NCBI RefSeq assembly: GCF_001202025.1 | Contig: NZ_LGHS01000041.1 | Coordinates: 1 to 64,000, forward strand | Direction: 5' to 3' | Source: Pseudorhodobacter aquimaris | GTDB taxonomy: Bacteria > Pseudomonadota > Alphaproteobacteria > Rhodobacterales > Rhodobacteraceae | DNA length: 64,000 nucleotides | Part shown: one piece after another, positions 7,580-15,948 of the stretch | How the letters are laid out: each line of letters starts with the position of its first letter | Numbering within the stretch: position 1 is the stretch's first letter | Program-made: the position numbers and the translations under genes | Notes under the pieces: model-generated | Told to the model about the DNA's origin: nothing | The model's input: only the letters and a program-made list of their open reading frames with translations | Databases searched by the model: none

Positions 7580-10500
7580 CTACCGGCGGCACCCTTGCAA
7601 GGAGCGATGCAGCGCAGGGTCAACAAAGGCGATCTGCCTGAAATGCCTTGCGGGATCCATGCGAAGATAGGTTTGCATGTCTGCACTGCTGCGATCCATG
7701 AACGGCCCTGCGCAGCGACAATAGCTGCGGGTTGTATTCATGATCATTCCATCGTCCAGCGCCACAAGGCAGATGTCAGCCATTGCAAGCGCCTCAACCG
7801 GCACCCCGTCAGCGGGATTGATCACATAGCGGCGTGCATTCTCGAAAAGGCTGCGCAGCTCGTTTCCTGTGCAGTCAAGATTGCGCAGCAGGATCTGTGC
7901 GTCCCCGTCGGCGGTGGCGAATATCTCATCTTGCCGCATCGCGCGTGACATCGCAGCCCCCGGATCGGCAAGCATGCCCAACCCCTCGACGATAGCGTTC
8001 AAACCTTGGGCCGCAACCTGATCGCGCGACCCTGTCAATGCGTTCAGATCGATGAAATACCCGGTAACCAGCTGGGGCAGTTCCGGTGGCAATGCCGCCG
8101 GGCAATAGTCACGAAAGACCCGCGTCAGCCGTTGCAGATAAAGCATCGTCGCATCACGGTCAGCACGATAGGCTGCGATACGGTCCCCTGTCAGAAAGGC
8201 CGTGATAAGTGCATTTTGGCGCAGGTTGGCAAGATTTCCGCCTGAAAGAACAGGCTCCACCCTGAGCAGATCTGGCACTGGCGCGGCGCTGACAATCTTG
8301 GCCAGAAGCGCACGGGCCTTGGCGTTATAACCGGCCAAAATCTGTGCATCGCTGCCAAAGTGTTGCCGGAGCTGACTGAGCAACGGTTGCAGGTCCTCGA
8401 TCCGGGTGACACGCGCAATCCGGTCTTGCAGGGCGGATCTTGCCTCGGCCTGTGCGCTACGCCGGTTTTGCTCTATGCGGGCGATGGTATTGGCAATCGG
8501 CGGGAACAGCGTAAGCTGTTGCAGGGAGGCAAGCTCCGTATCCGAGGCATCTTCCACCTGACCGGCAAGGGTTTGCGCCACCCCGTCAAGCCGTTCAATC
8601 CAGTGCGCGCGTTCTTGTGCGCTGCGGTCTTGCAATATTGCGTTGGCCCGTATGAAACCTTGTGAGCTTGTCGGTTCCGTTCCATCCGCAAGCGCGGAGA
8701 GGAAGGCATCACTTTGCATCGCGGTGATTTGGGCCGATCTTTCGTTCAGGATTGCCGCAAGCTCTGCCCTATCGGTTTCCAGTAGGGGTAACGCTGCAAG
8801 GCGGTCATGCAGCCCCGGAATGACCGCGCCAGATGCGGGAATCAAAGGTAGGGCTGTGATCTCTTTGGTCAGACGCAGGGCCTCGGCGTCATTCTGGCGG
8901 GCCTTGGCCACGGCAAGACGAAACCTATGGGCCTTGCTCGCAAAGAGCGCGCTGTTGCGTTCCACGCCGAAGGCCAGCGACAGGGCCGTTCGCAGGTGCA
9001 AATCCTCCACCCCAAGGTCGCCGCATGTTTTGCGCAGCGGGGCGATCAATGCCTGGCCCACCGCTGGGGATGCCGAAAGCTGCGCATAGGGCAACCCGAA
9101 GACCGGTTCGAAATAGCGGTCCTGAAAGAGCATGGGCCACCCGCCGTAATCACTCACCCAGCTGCCCGCGCGCGTCATCCGTGCCTCTGCCGCGCTAAGG
9201 GGGCGAACCCAATTGGCAACGGCGCTGCAAATCTCGGCGGGGGGTGCGACGCTCAGGGTTGTATCGCCGCTTTGTGCAACCAGCAGTGCGCCCTGACCGG
9301 CATGGCCGGGGATGGCCGCAAATGCCGGTGGCGGGTCGGCACGATTAAGGGTGGTATCATCGCAGCCCTGCGCAAAGGACAGCAAAAGCCCCGCATCCTG
9401 AAGCGTCAAAGAGGCTGGCTCAAAAGACTGCTGGTTGAGCGGGCCGGAACGTTGTTCGACCAAGGTCAGGGCAATTGGATCGCCAAGCTGCGCGCCCAGT
9501 ACAAGATGTGTCGTCCCCGCCAGTTTCCCCGTTTCGAAATAACGGAAATCAAGGTTTCCCCCCTCGCCGATCAGGTCGGGCAGTGTCAGTTCCAGCAAAT
9601 GTTCGGCCCCGTTGCATTGGGCGAAACCGGACCAGAGGCCAGCCATACGGGCTATGGTGTTTTGCGCGGCGTCACCAAGCAGGGTTGGGGGCGGGTCAGC
9701 AGCGGCTTTGGTGCGGCTTACGGTAACCGGCCCGCAGCCTGCCATCGCGCCCTGCATCGCGGCCCCGTCAGGGGCGATGCTGAAGGTGACCGGCAGGGCT
9801 TGATGGCGATAGGGGTGTACCACCCATTGCAGCGGCATAAGAGAGATTTCCCCCACCCCTGCGGCCTCTGCGTGAAAGAGTATCTCGCCCTCAAAACCGT
9901 TGCCGCGGTAGCCCCATCGGGCCAATGTCAGGCCACTGACGGGATCTGCATCCATGGTCAGATCCAGCGCGGTTTCGACACCGCAATTGTAACTGCCCTG
10001 CCATTGCCCCAGAAAACCTGCCGATGCCAGATCTTTGGTCGCTGCAAGCGCCTGTTGGGGTAACGGCAGCGGGACGCGCTCAAAGGTGAACTCTGTGCAT
10101 GTGTGGCTTTGCAGATCGGCATTCTCTACGCGCAAGCGATCCGCGGATAGGGTCGTGCCAAAAATCTGCGGAATTTTATATCCCTCTACCGGCACCGAAA
10201 TCGGTGAATTTGCCGTCAACGTGATACTGCCGTTTGCCGGGGTAACCTGTGCCAAAAGCGGCCAGACCCCGGTCTTGCCTTTGTCCGGCCCGCCTATCAA
10301 AGTCAGGTGCAAATCCCCCAAATATCCGTTTTCATAAAAATGCGGGCGTAGCGTGACCTCGAACTCTCCGATGCCTTGGCTACAGGTGATGCGGCCCCGC
10401 CACTTTCCCGCCAGGCCGTATTTGCGGGCAAACGCGAGGGTATAGGGGTCAGCCGCTTTGGTCTCTTGTGCCGGGGCGGTCAGCGCGCTGCGGGCCAAAA

Positions 10501-10789
10501 GCGGGTTGCCAGCAGATTTTTTATGAAGCCGGATTTCAATTATCTGGCCCGGCCCAGGATCATCAAAATGAACCTGAGCCGCCTTCGGGCCGGTCAGATA
10601 GTGAAAGCTTGTATAGGCGCCCAGCTCTGCACTCGTTGGAACCAGTGTGATCCAATAGCTTTGGTTGGCATCAAGATCCGACACGGTTACGTCGACCCCC
10701 TCTCCCGCCCGCGTCAACAAAATTTCCGGATCGGCATGCGCAGAGAAAGGCAGGGCCAGAAAGGCAAAAAGAAAAAGCAGTCCGCGCAT
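7580..10789 (-). CDS. Large secreted protein with three cysteine-paired repeats, unknown function
   Basis: This 1069-residue protein has a clear signal peptide (cleavage after SAHA, about residue 19). Residues about 20-103 resemble the Ig-like module seen in secreted proteobacterial proteins (YWITLVP ... IIEIRL). Three repeats follow, each opening with W-x-G and a Cys and closing with a second Cys: Cys136/231, Cys269/352 and Cys392/476. These are probable disulfide pairs. The region at about 520-600 has two more Cys, and the long rest to about residue 985 is mostly helical. The C-terminal about 90 residues hold several Cys (CTGNEL, SYCRCAG). I do not recognise a catalytic motif. A periplasmic or cell-surface location is expected. 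The start ATG at 10789 follows an A+T-rich upstream region that probably holds the promoter (10790-10986). Confidence 0.75.
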   Translation of the reverse strand: MRGLLFLFAFLALPFSAHADPEILLTRAGEGVDVTVSDLDANQSYWITLVPTSAELGAYTSFHYLTGPKAAQVHFDDPGPGQIIEIRLHKKSAGNPLLARSALTAPAQETKAADPYTLAFARKYGLAGKWRGRITCSQGIGEFEVTLRPHFYENGYLGDLHLTLIGGPDKGKTGVWPLLAQVTPANGSITLTANSPISVPVEGYKIPQIFGTTLSADRLRVENADLQSHTCTEFTFERVPLPLPQQALAATKDLASAGFLGQWQGSYNCGVETALDLTMDADPVSGLTLARWGYRGNGFEGEILFHAEAAGVGEISLMPLQWVVHPYRHQALPVTFSIAPDGAAMQGAMAGCGPVTVSRTKAAADPPPTLLGDAAQNTIARMAGLWSGFAQCNGAEHLLELTLPDLIGEGGNLDFRYFETGKLAGTTHLVLGAQLGDPIALTLVEQRSGPLNQQSFEPASLTLQDAGLLLSFAQGCDDTTLNRADPPPAFAAIPGHAGQGALLVAQSGDTTLSVAPPAEICSAVANWVRPLSAAEARMTRAGSWVSDYGGWPMLFQDRYFEPVFGLPYAQLSASPAVGQALIAPLRKTCGDLGVEDLHLRTALSLAFGVERNSALFASKAHRFRLAVAKARQNDAEALRLTKEITALPLIPASGAVIPGLHDRLAALPLLETDRAELAAILNERSAQITAMQSDAFLSALADGTEPTSSQGFIRANAILQDRSAQERAHWIERLDGVAQTLAGQVEDASDTELASLQQLTLFPPIANTIARIEQNRRSAQAEARSALQDRIARVTRIEDLQPLLSQLRQHFGSDAQILAGYNAKARALLAKIVSAAPVPDLLRVEPVLSGGNLANLRQNALITAFLTGDRIAAYRADRDATMLYLQRLTRVFRDYCPAALPPELPQLVTGYFIDLNALTGSRDQVAAQGLNAIVEGLGMLADPGAAMSRAMRQDEIFATADGDAQILLRNLDCTGNELRSLFENARRYVINPADGVPVEALAMADICLVALDDGMIMNTTRSYCRCAGPFMDRSSADMQTYLRMDPARHFRQIAFVDPALHRSLQGCRR

Positions 10790-10986
10790 TACAGAGCTTT
10801 CAAGAAATTAAAATTTGTTCGATGCAAAAAAATAATAACAATATTTCGCAACAAGTCAAATTGCTGAGGCAAAGACGTCGTCGCAAGGCGCTAACCTTCG
10901 GTGCATAAAACTGGCGGAAAGACACAGCTTCCGGCGCATCAATGGTTACGACTATTGCCCGAAAAAGATCTCGCCGCCCATAATCA

Positions 10987-11652
10987 TCACTGTGCGTTAT
11001 CCTCGGGTGTAGCGCTGTGATACCCAAGATGAACGGGCCTGAGGTAATGTAGGGCGCTTTCTCCGAAGACGTATTTTTGAATATTCGCAAAGGCCTGCAT
11101 GTATTCTGCGAAATTTTCGACGCTTAGTTGTGCGGGTGACGGGATCAAATCCCCAAGGGGGCCGCAGAAACCGGAAACGGAAAGGGCAATGCGGACATCA
11201 CTTTTGCCGTAATCAAGCTGCGCGCTGGCCGCGAGGTTCGGAATGGTTAGCTTGGCGCTGAAATTCTGTGAGCTGGTCGCAGCGGTCAGACGAACGGCAC
11301 AGCCAATTTCCGTCTTTACGCCATTCTCGCCTACAAGGATACGGTAGCGTTTGGCCTCTTGCACGACGCCTTGCAAGACAACCCTGCCCTTGGTTGAAAA
11401 CAAACGCGCAAGCAGATCGACTTTTCCGCCGATCTCACTCCGGTATTGATGCGCCTGTACATCCCAAAGCTCCAGATCTGCCCCCACCAGCGGCTGCGTG
11501 CCGCTATGCGGGGTTCCGTAATCAACCTCGTCAGTGCTTTCCATCAAAAGCCGGGGGCGTGAAGCTGTGCGGGCCTCTTGCATTGCCTGTTCTGCAATTT
11601 CCTTTACGTCGGCCGGTGTGCCATCGGAAATTCCGGATTCTGCGATAAACAT
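10987..11652 (-). CDS. Unknown protein paired with a trypsin-like protease gene
   Basis: This 221-residue protein has no signal peptide and no membrane segment. The N-terminal 40 residues look helical and acidic (DVKEIAEQAMQEARTAS). The middle reads as alternating beta strands, and the C-terminal 40 residues are helical again (FAEYMQAFANIQKYVFG). I recognise no family. ATG at 11652 is chosen because AGGAG lies seven bases before it; the GTG two codons earlier is too close to that site. It begins about 30 bases after the stop of the protease gene on the same strand, so the two are very likely co-transcribed. This suggests a substrate, inhibitor or adaptor of the protease; that is inference only. 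Confidence 0.65.
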   Translation of the reverse strand: MFIAESGISDGTPADVKEIAEQAMQEARTASRPRLLMESTDEVDYGTPHSGTQPLVGADLELWDVQAHQYRSEIGGKVDLLARLFSTKGRVVLQGVVQEAKRYRILVGENGVKTEIGCAVRLTAATSSQNFSAKLTIPNLAASAQLDYGKSDVRIALSVSGFCGPLGDLIPSPAQLSVENFAEYMQAFANIQKYVFGESALHYLRPVHLGYHSATPEDNAQ

Positions 11653-11682
11653 GGTCACTCTCCTACTTTGGGGTTTAACTGT

Positions 11683-12621
11683 TCAAAGCTGCAAATTTGG
11701 CCCACCCCGTGCGCGGATCTCTTGCAATTGATATCCAATGGATTGAACGACGGATGTGTTCCTTTGGTTATAGGCGCCAATCAGGCTGCCGACAGTCCGG
11801 CCACCGCTTGTGACAAGCCCGCCAGAGTCGCCGGGACGGGAGAAAACCTTTTCGGTTATAAAAACTTCGCCGTAGGTGGCCCTTGCGGGGCCAAAGCGCA
11901 CGAAATCACAAAAGCCGAACACAGCATCGCTTTTTGCGGTGGCGGCAAGGTCAAGCGGCTCACCGCTGCCCGGAAAATGCCGACCGGTGCCAAGCCCGTT
12001 TACCGTGACATGCGCAAGCGCCTCAATGATGGCCACATCGACGTCTTTTGAGGGGTGCCGCTGCCTGCCCGGGTCGTTCTGCCAAAGGACGGGGCCAATT
12101 GTGGCACCACCACCGCCAACTGCCATGGCATTGACGCGGCGCGCCACATGGCCTGCTGTCAGATAACCACTGTGCGGCCCCCATCTTACCGCGGCACCAA
12201 GACGACCATCGGGCGGAAAGAAATAGATTTTGTCCCCCGGGGCCGCGTGGCGCTCCTCGGTTTCAATGGGCAAAATCTGGCAATTGAGCCGACGGATAAG
12301 ATCATTGGGACTGATAAAAGAGGGGAATAGTTCAAGCGCGGAACTGAGGGATTCAAGGCTCCTGAGGTTTTCGGCGACAGATGCTTCTTGATCAACTTCT
12401 TGTCTAAGGAATGTGTTGTCTACAAGAACCAAGAGCGAAGGATCAGCACCCGGTGCAAGGTAACTTATCCCCAAACCGAACACATAGCGCCGAACGGCCG
12501 GATCGTCACTGGTCTGGTACCAGTTCGACAAGACTTCGGCCGCCTCTAGCAAATATGAGGCGTTTTCGCTGATACGCGACCCCTCGGTGGCCACCAGAAA
12601 TGCATAGAGTGACATCGACAT
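11683..12621 (-). CDS. Compact trypsin-fold serine protease, no signal peptide
   Basis: This 312-residue protein's second half shows a chymotrypsin-fold catalytic triad: His158 in YLTAGHVA, Asp195 in KDVDVAIIE and Ser266 in SRPGDSGGLV. The spacing is shorter than in classical trypsin, so the fold is compact. The first about 125 residues form a separate, mostly helical domain of unknown type, and no signal peptide is visible. This implies action in the cytoplasm, unusual for this class. GGGGAGGCGC directly before the ATG supports the start at 12621. A perfect 7-bp palindrome lies 28 bases upstream. It is followed on the same strand by the unknown 221-residue gene. Intracellular trypsin-like proteases are known in some bacterial conflict systems; whether this is one is not shown. 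Confidence 0.8.
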   Translation of the reverse strand: MSMSLYAFLVATEGSRISENASYLLEAAEVLSNWYQTSDDPAVRRYVFGLGISYLAPGADPSLLVLVDNTFLRQEVDQEASVAENLRSLESLSSALELFPSFISPNDLIRRLNCQILPIETEERHAAPGDKIYFFPPDGRLGAAVRWGPHSGYLTAGHVARRVNAMAVGGGGATIGPVLWQNDPGRQRHPSKDVDVAIIEALAHVTVNGLGTGRHFPGSGEPLDLAATAKSDAVFGFCDFVRFGPARATYGEVFITEKVFSRPGDSGGLVTSGGRTVGSLIGAYNQRNTSVVQSIGYQLQEIRARGGPNLQL

Positions 12622-12648
12622 GCGCCTCCCCGATCATGCTGCGACAGA

Positions 12649-12665
12649 CACCATACGATATGGTG
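12649..12665. promoter_or_regulatory. Palindrome upstream of the protease gene (possible operator)
   Basis: CACCATA (12649-12655), CGA, TATGGTG (12659-12665) is a perfect inverted repeat with a 3-base centre, 28 bases before the protease start codon. Size and position suit a repressor site. No regulator gene for it is visible next to it. Confidence 0.4.
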
Positions 12666-12741
12666 CCTGTGATACGGGGTTCGGGCAAGTATTTTATGCG
12701 GGTGCCACAAGTCCTCGCCCATGCCAGTCAAGCTGGGGGCG

Positions 12742-13803
12742 CTATGCCCCCCAGGTCTTGTCCAGCACCCGCAGCCAGTTTTCATGACATAGTTTCGCAA
12801 CCAGTGCTGGGCCATAGCCGTGCTGATCCATCGCCGCGCGCAAATCTGGAAGGTCCGAAATACGCGTCAACCCTTGCGGCACCATCGCCCCGTCATAATC
12901 GGAGCCAAGCCCAACCCGATCCTCGCCCAGCTTTTCCAGCAGATAGTCGAGGTGGCGCAGCATCTGGGCGATCGGCACATCGGCCTGCATCTTGCCGTCA
13001 TCGCGCAAGAAGGCCACGGCAAAATTCAACCCCACCATACCGTCACTGTCGCGGATGGCGTCCAGTTGCGCATCGGTCAGATTGCGGCTGTGGGGAGAAA
13101 TGGCATGGACGTTGGAATGGGTTGCGACCAAAGGGGCCTCCGAATGGCGCGCAACATCCCAAAAGCCCGCCTCGTTCATATGCGACAGGTCCAGCATGAT
13201 GCCCAGCTCATTACACCGGTTGACCAGCCGCACCCCTGCCTCGGTCAGCCCGCCTCCGATATCGGGGGTGCTGGGGAAACAAAAAGGCACGCCCTCGGCA
13301 AAGATCGTGTTCCTGCTCCAGACCGGCCCAAGGGAACGCAGGCCGGCCTGATAAAGCACATCCAGCGTGTGCAGGTCGGGATCAATGGCCTCTGCCCCTT
13401 CCATATGGAAAATCGCGGCCATGATGTCCGCATCCATTGCGGCGCGGATATCAGCCACCGTGCGGCAGATTTTCAAACCGCCAAGGCGCTCCAGCTCAAA
13501 CAGGATCGCGGCTTGTGACATTACCACCGGAATCGCAGCGTCCCAAGAAACCGGATCAGGCAGCGAGAGCCGGTACTGCGGCTTGGACATCTCTGCCAGT
13601 TTTTCATCCAGATCGGTGGGCGATGGAACATAGACCGCAAAAAAGCCGCCGCCAAAGCCGCCCGTCTTGGCGCTGGGCACATCAATCGCCCCCGGAAGGC
13701 CGGTCAGGAACGCAGGTGCCGGCGAGGTCCCGCCCGCCTCATATAGCCGGTAGAGCAGATCGTTATGTCCGTCAAAGATTATAGGAGCCGTTGGTTGCGT
13801 CAA
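12742..13803 (-). CDS. Membrane dipeptidase (peptidase family M19)
   Basis: This zinc dipeptidase of the M19 (renal dipeptidase) family is about 353 residues, the usual length. Motifs are seen in order: the metal-binding FDGHND at the N-terminus, FHMEGAEAI with the bridging Glu, LDLSHMNEAGF, VATHSNVHAI and LGSDYDGA. Such enzymes cleave dipeptides, including D-amino-acid ones. The start is taken as TTG at 13803 because GGAGGG lies seven bases before it and the product then begins just ahead of the conserved domain. A GTG at 13881, directly after the aroB stop, would add 26 residues. No signal peptide is visible with either start, so the enzyme is probably cytoplasmic. It lies 78 bases (or none) after aroB and may share its transcript. 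Confidence 0.85.
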   Translation of the reverse strand: MTQPTAPIIFDGHNDLLYRLYEAGGTSPAPAFLTGLPGAIDVPSAKTGGFGGGFFAVYVPSPTDLDEKLAEMSKPQYRLSLPDPVSWDAAIPVVMSQAAILFELERLGGLKICRTVADIRAAMDADIMAAIFHMEGAEAIDPDLHTLDVLYQAGLRSLGPVWSRNTIFAEGVPFCFPSTPDIGGGLTEAGVRLVNRCNELGIMLDLSHMNEAGFWDVARHSEAPLVATHSNVHAISPHSRNLTDAQLDAIRDSDGMVGLNFAVAFLRDDGKMQADVPIAQMLRHLDYLLEKLGEDRVGLGSDYDGAMVPQGLTRISDLPDLRAAMDQHGYGPALVAKLCHENWLRVLDKTWGA

Positions 13804-13881
13804 ATTCAGTCCCTCCGCAGTATTCAGCGCATTGATTGACCGGGTTTGCGATTTGCGCTTGTTGGCAAACCCGGGGGGCAC

Positions 13882-14997
13882 TTAGCGGCCGCGCAAGGCG
13901 TCTTGCAGCAGGTCAAGCACCACATCACGCGGCACATCCCCCGACACAAAGCTGTCCCCTATCCCGCGCGCCAGAACAAAGCGCAGCTTGCCATCGACCA
14001 CTTTCTTGTCCTGCCCCATCAGCTCCAGCAGGGTTTCGGCATCCGGCAGATCGCCCGCGATATCGGCGATATCGACCTTCATCCCCATGGCGCGCAAATG
14101 GGCACGCACCCGGCTCGGGGCCTCCTGGCTGCACAGGCCTAGGCGCATGCTCAGCTCAAAGGCCAACGCACAGCCGACGGCCACGCCCTCACCGTGCAAC
14201 AGACGGTCGCCAAAGCCCGTCGCCTTTTCCAGCGCATGGCAAAAGGTGTGCCCAAGGTTCAACAGCGCGCGGTCGCCTTCCTCGGTCTCGTCGCGGGCGA
14301 CAATCTCGGCCTTCATCTCGACTGAGCGGCGCACGGCATATTGACGCAACGCCACATCACCGCGTGCCAAGGCCGGGCCGTTTTGTTCCAGCCAGCCGAA
14401 AAACGCATCATCGCCCAGCAAACCGTATTTCGCCACCTCGCCGTAGCCGGACAGGAAATCGCGCGCCGTCAATGTGCCCAGCAGGCCAATATCGGCCAGC
14501 ACAAGACGCGGCTGATGGAAGGCGCCGATCAGGTTCTTGCCTTGGGGTGCGTTGATGCCAGTCTTGCCGCCAACGGAACTGTCGACCTGTGCAAGCAGGC
14601 TGGTCGGGATTTGCACAAACCCCACCCCGCGCCGCAGCACCGCCGCCGCAAAGCCGACCAGATCGCCGATGACCCCGCCGCCAAAGGCAATCACAAGGTC
14701 TTTGCGTTCCACCTTTTGATCCAGCAGCCATTCGACACAGCGCGAGAAATGCGGCCAGCTTTTGGTCCCTTCGCCCGCAGGCAGGGTCAGCGCCGTGCTT
14801 TCAATCCCTGCCTCCATTAGGGCGGCCTGCAAGCGCGCCAGATGCAAGGCGCCTACGTTTTCATCGGTGACGATGGCCACGCGGCGACGTGGCAAGAGCG
14901 GTGCAATCTCGGCGCCTGCCCGGTCAATCAATCCATCCGCGATCCGCACGTCATAGCTGCGAGACCCCAATTCCACATGGACGACATCGGTTTGCAT
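13882..14997 (-). CDS. aroB: 3-dehydroquinate synthase
   Basis: AroB, 371 residues, converts DAHP to 3-dehydroquinate in the shikimate pathway, using NAD and a divalent metal. The NAD-binding glycine motif appears as AFGGGVIGDLVGFAAAV, followed by the substrate loop SSVGGKTGIN. The metal-binding histidines are in LNLGHTFCHALE and LLHGEGVAVG. Length is normal. The ATG at 14997 is three bases after the aroK stop, and the ribosome-binding site lies in the end of aroK (GGAAGGATAAGCC), so aroK and aroB are translationally linked. Confidence 0.95.
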   Translation of the reverse strand: MQTDVVHVELGSRSYDVRIADGLIDRAGAEIAPLLPRRRVAIVTDENVGALHLARLQAALMEAGIESTALTLPAGEGTKSWPHFSRCVEWLLDQKVERKDLVIAFGGGVIGDLVGFAAAVLRRGVGFVQIPTSLLAQVDSSVGGKTGINAPQGKNLIGAFHQPRLVLADIGLLGTLTARDFLSGYGEVAKYGLLGDDAFFGWLEQNGPALARGDVALRQYAVRRSVEMKAEIVARDETEEGDRALLNLGHTFCHALEKATGFGDRLLHGEGVAVGCALAFELSMRLGLCSQEAPSRVRAHLRAMGMKVDIADIAGDLPDAETLLELMGQDKKVVDGKLRFVLARGIGDSFVSGDVPRDVVLDLLQDALRGR

Positions 14998-15000
14998 GGC

Positions 15001-15540
15001 TTATCCTTCCAAAACATCGGCGCGGGTCAAAAGCGCCTCACGGACCCTTAGGGACATATCCTCGATTGACAGATTGGGGGCGGAATCCACCGTCAGATCT
15101 GCCTTGGCATAGATCGGCACGCGAGCCCGGAAAATTTCGGCCAGGGTGGCGCGGGGGTTCGGGGTGTGCAACAGCGGCCGGGTGCTTTTGTGCCGCACCC
15201 TTTGCCACAACAGGTCAAGATCGGCGCGGAGCCAGACCGACACCCCCTTGGCCGCAATCGCCTGCCGGTTGGCCTGTGCCATAAAGGCCCCCCCGCCGGT
15301 AGAAAGAATGCATGGCGGGCCTTGCAGCAGACGTTCTAGAACCTGCGTTTCCTTTTGACGAAAGAAGGCCTCGCCCTCACGTTCGAATATCTCGGCGATG
15401 GAACGGTTGGCGGCCTCGACGATGGCATCATCAGAATCGATGAAAGGCACCTCCAGAAGTCGGGCAAGCTGGGTGCCGATCGCGGTCTTGCCCGATCCCA
15501 TCATCCCCACCATGACCACCGACTTCTTTAACCGCATCAT
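15001..15540 (-). CDS. aroK: Shikimate kinase
   Basis: Shikimate kinase phosphorylates shikimate at O-3 with ATP. The protein is 179 residues from the chosen start. It shows the P-loop GMMGSGKTAIG, the shikimate-binding Asp in PFIDSDDAIV and Arg in IFEREGEAFFR, and the STGGGA loop. The frame is open further upstream, but AGGGGTGGC lies just before ATG at 15540, and family proteins begin here. It forms an operon with aroB and probably the M19 dipeptidase. The gene diverges from the small membrane protein gene at 15811; promoters for both directions should lie in 15541-15810. Confidence 0.95.
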   Translation of the reverse strand: MMRLKKSVVMVGMMGSGKTAIGTQLARLLEVPFIDSDDAIVEAANRSIAEIFEREGEAFFRQKETQVLERLLQGPPCILSTGGGAFMAQANRQAIAAKGVSVWLRADLDLLWQRVRHKSTRPLLHTPNPRATLAEIFRARVPIYAKADLTVDSAPNLSIEDMSLRVREALLTRADVLEG

Positions 15541-15810
15541 CAAGCCACCCCTGCGTTTGTTTTTTTGCTTTATTCTTCCAATAACGGCCTCACTTGGCCC
15601 CTGTCCAGCCCCAAGCACCCTGCCCTCATATCGAACATCGGCAATCCCTCGCTAAAATCGTTGCAGATTCGCGCTTGAGGGCGTGAACTCATCCAAGAAT
15701 GCGTATATAAGGCTGGCCAGAGAGACCGAACGCAGCGATGGTTCGCAGGATTTTGCCCTGCACCATAGGATGTAAAGTCGGCGAATGAGGTTTGGCAAGA
15801 AAGCAGCAGC

Positions 15811-15948
15811 ATGAAACTTTTTATCTTCAAGGCCGTGTTGATATTGTTGGTCTTCGGATTTCTGGGCCTCGCGGGCTTTGCCTATCTGGGGGATCTGTCT
15901 CCCAGTCAGGAAACGGTGACCAAGCCGGTGGTGCTTGATGTCGAATAG
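15811..15948 (+). CDS. Tiny single-pass membrane protein (45 residues)
   Basis: The ORF encodes 45 residues: MKLF, one strongly hydrophobic segment (about residues 5-26) and a short tail ending in KPVVLDVE. It overlaps the start of the next gene by 11 bases in another frame, which supports translation coupling. The ribosome-binding site is weak (AAGAAAGC). The same layout, a single-pass peptide directly before a secreted protein and xerD, fits a conserved gene and not chance, but I cannot verify conservation. Confidence 0.6.
   Translation: MKLFIFKAVLILLVFGFLGLAGFAYLGDLSPSQETVTKPVVLDVE

Noticed and set aside
8927-10063. A 378-codon plus-strand frame over the large secreted protein gene
   Set aside because: The minus-strand gene has a signal peptide and clear repeats. 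The plus-strand product has no recognisable features.
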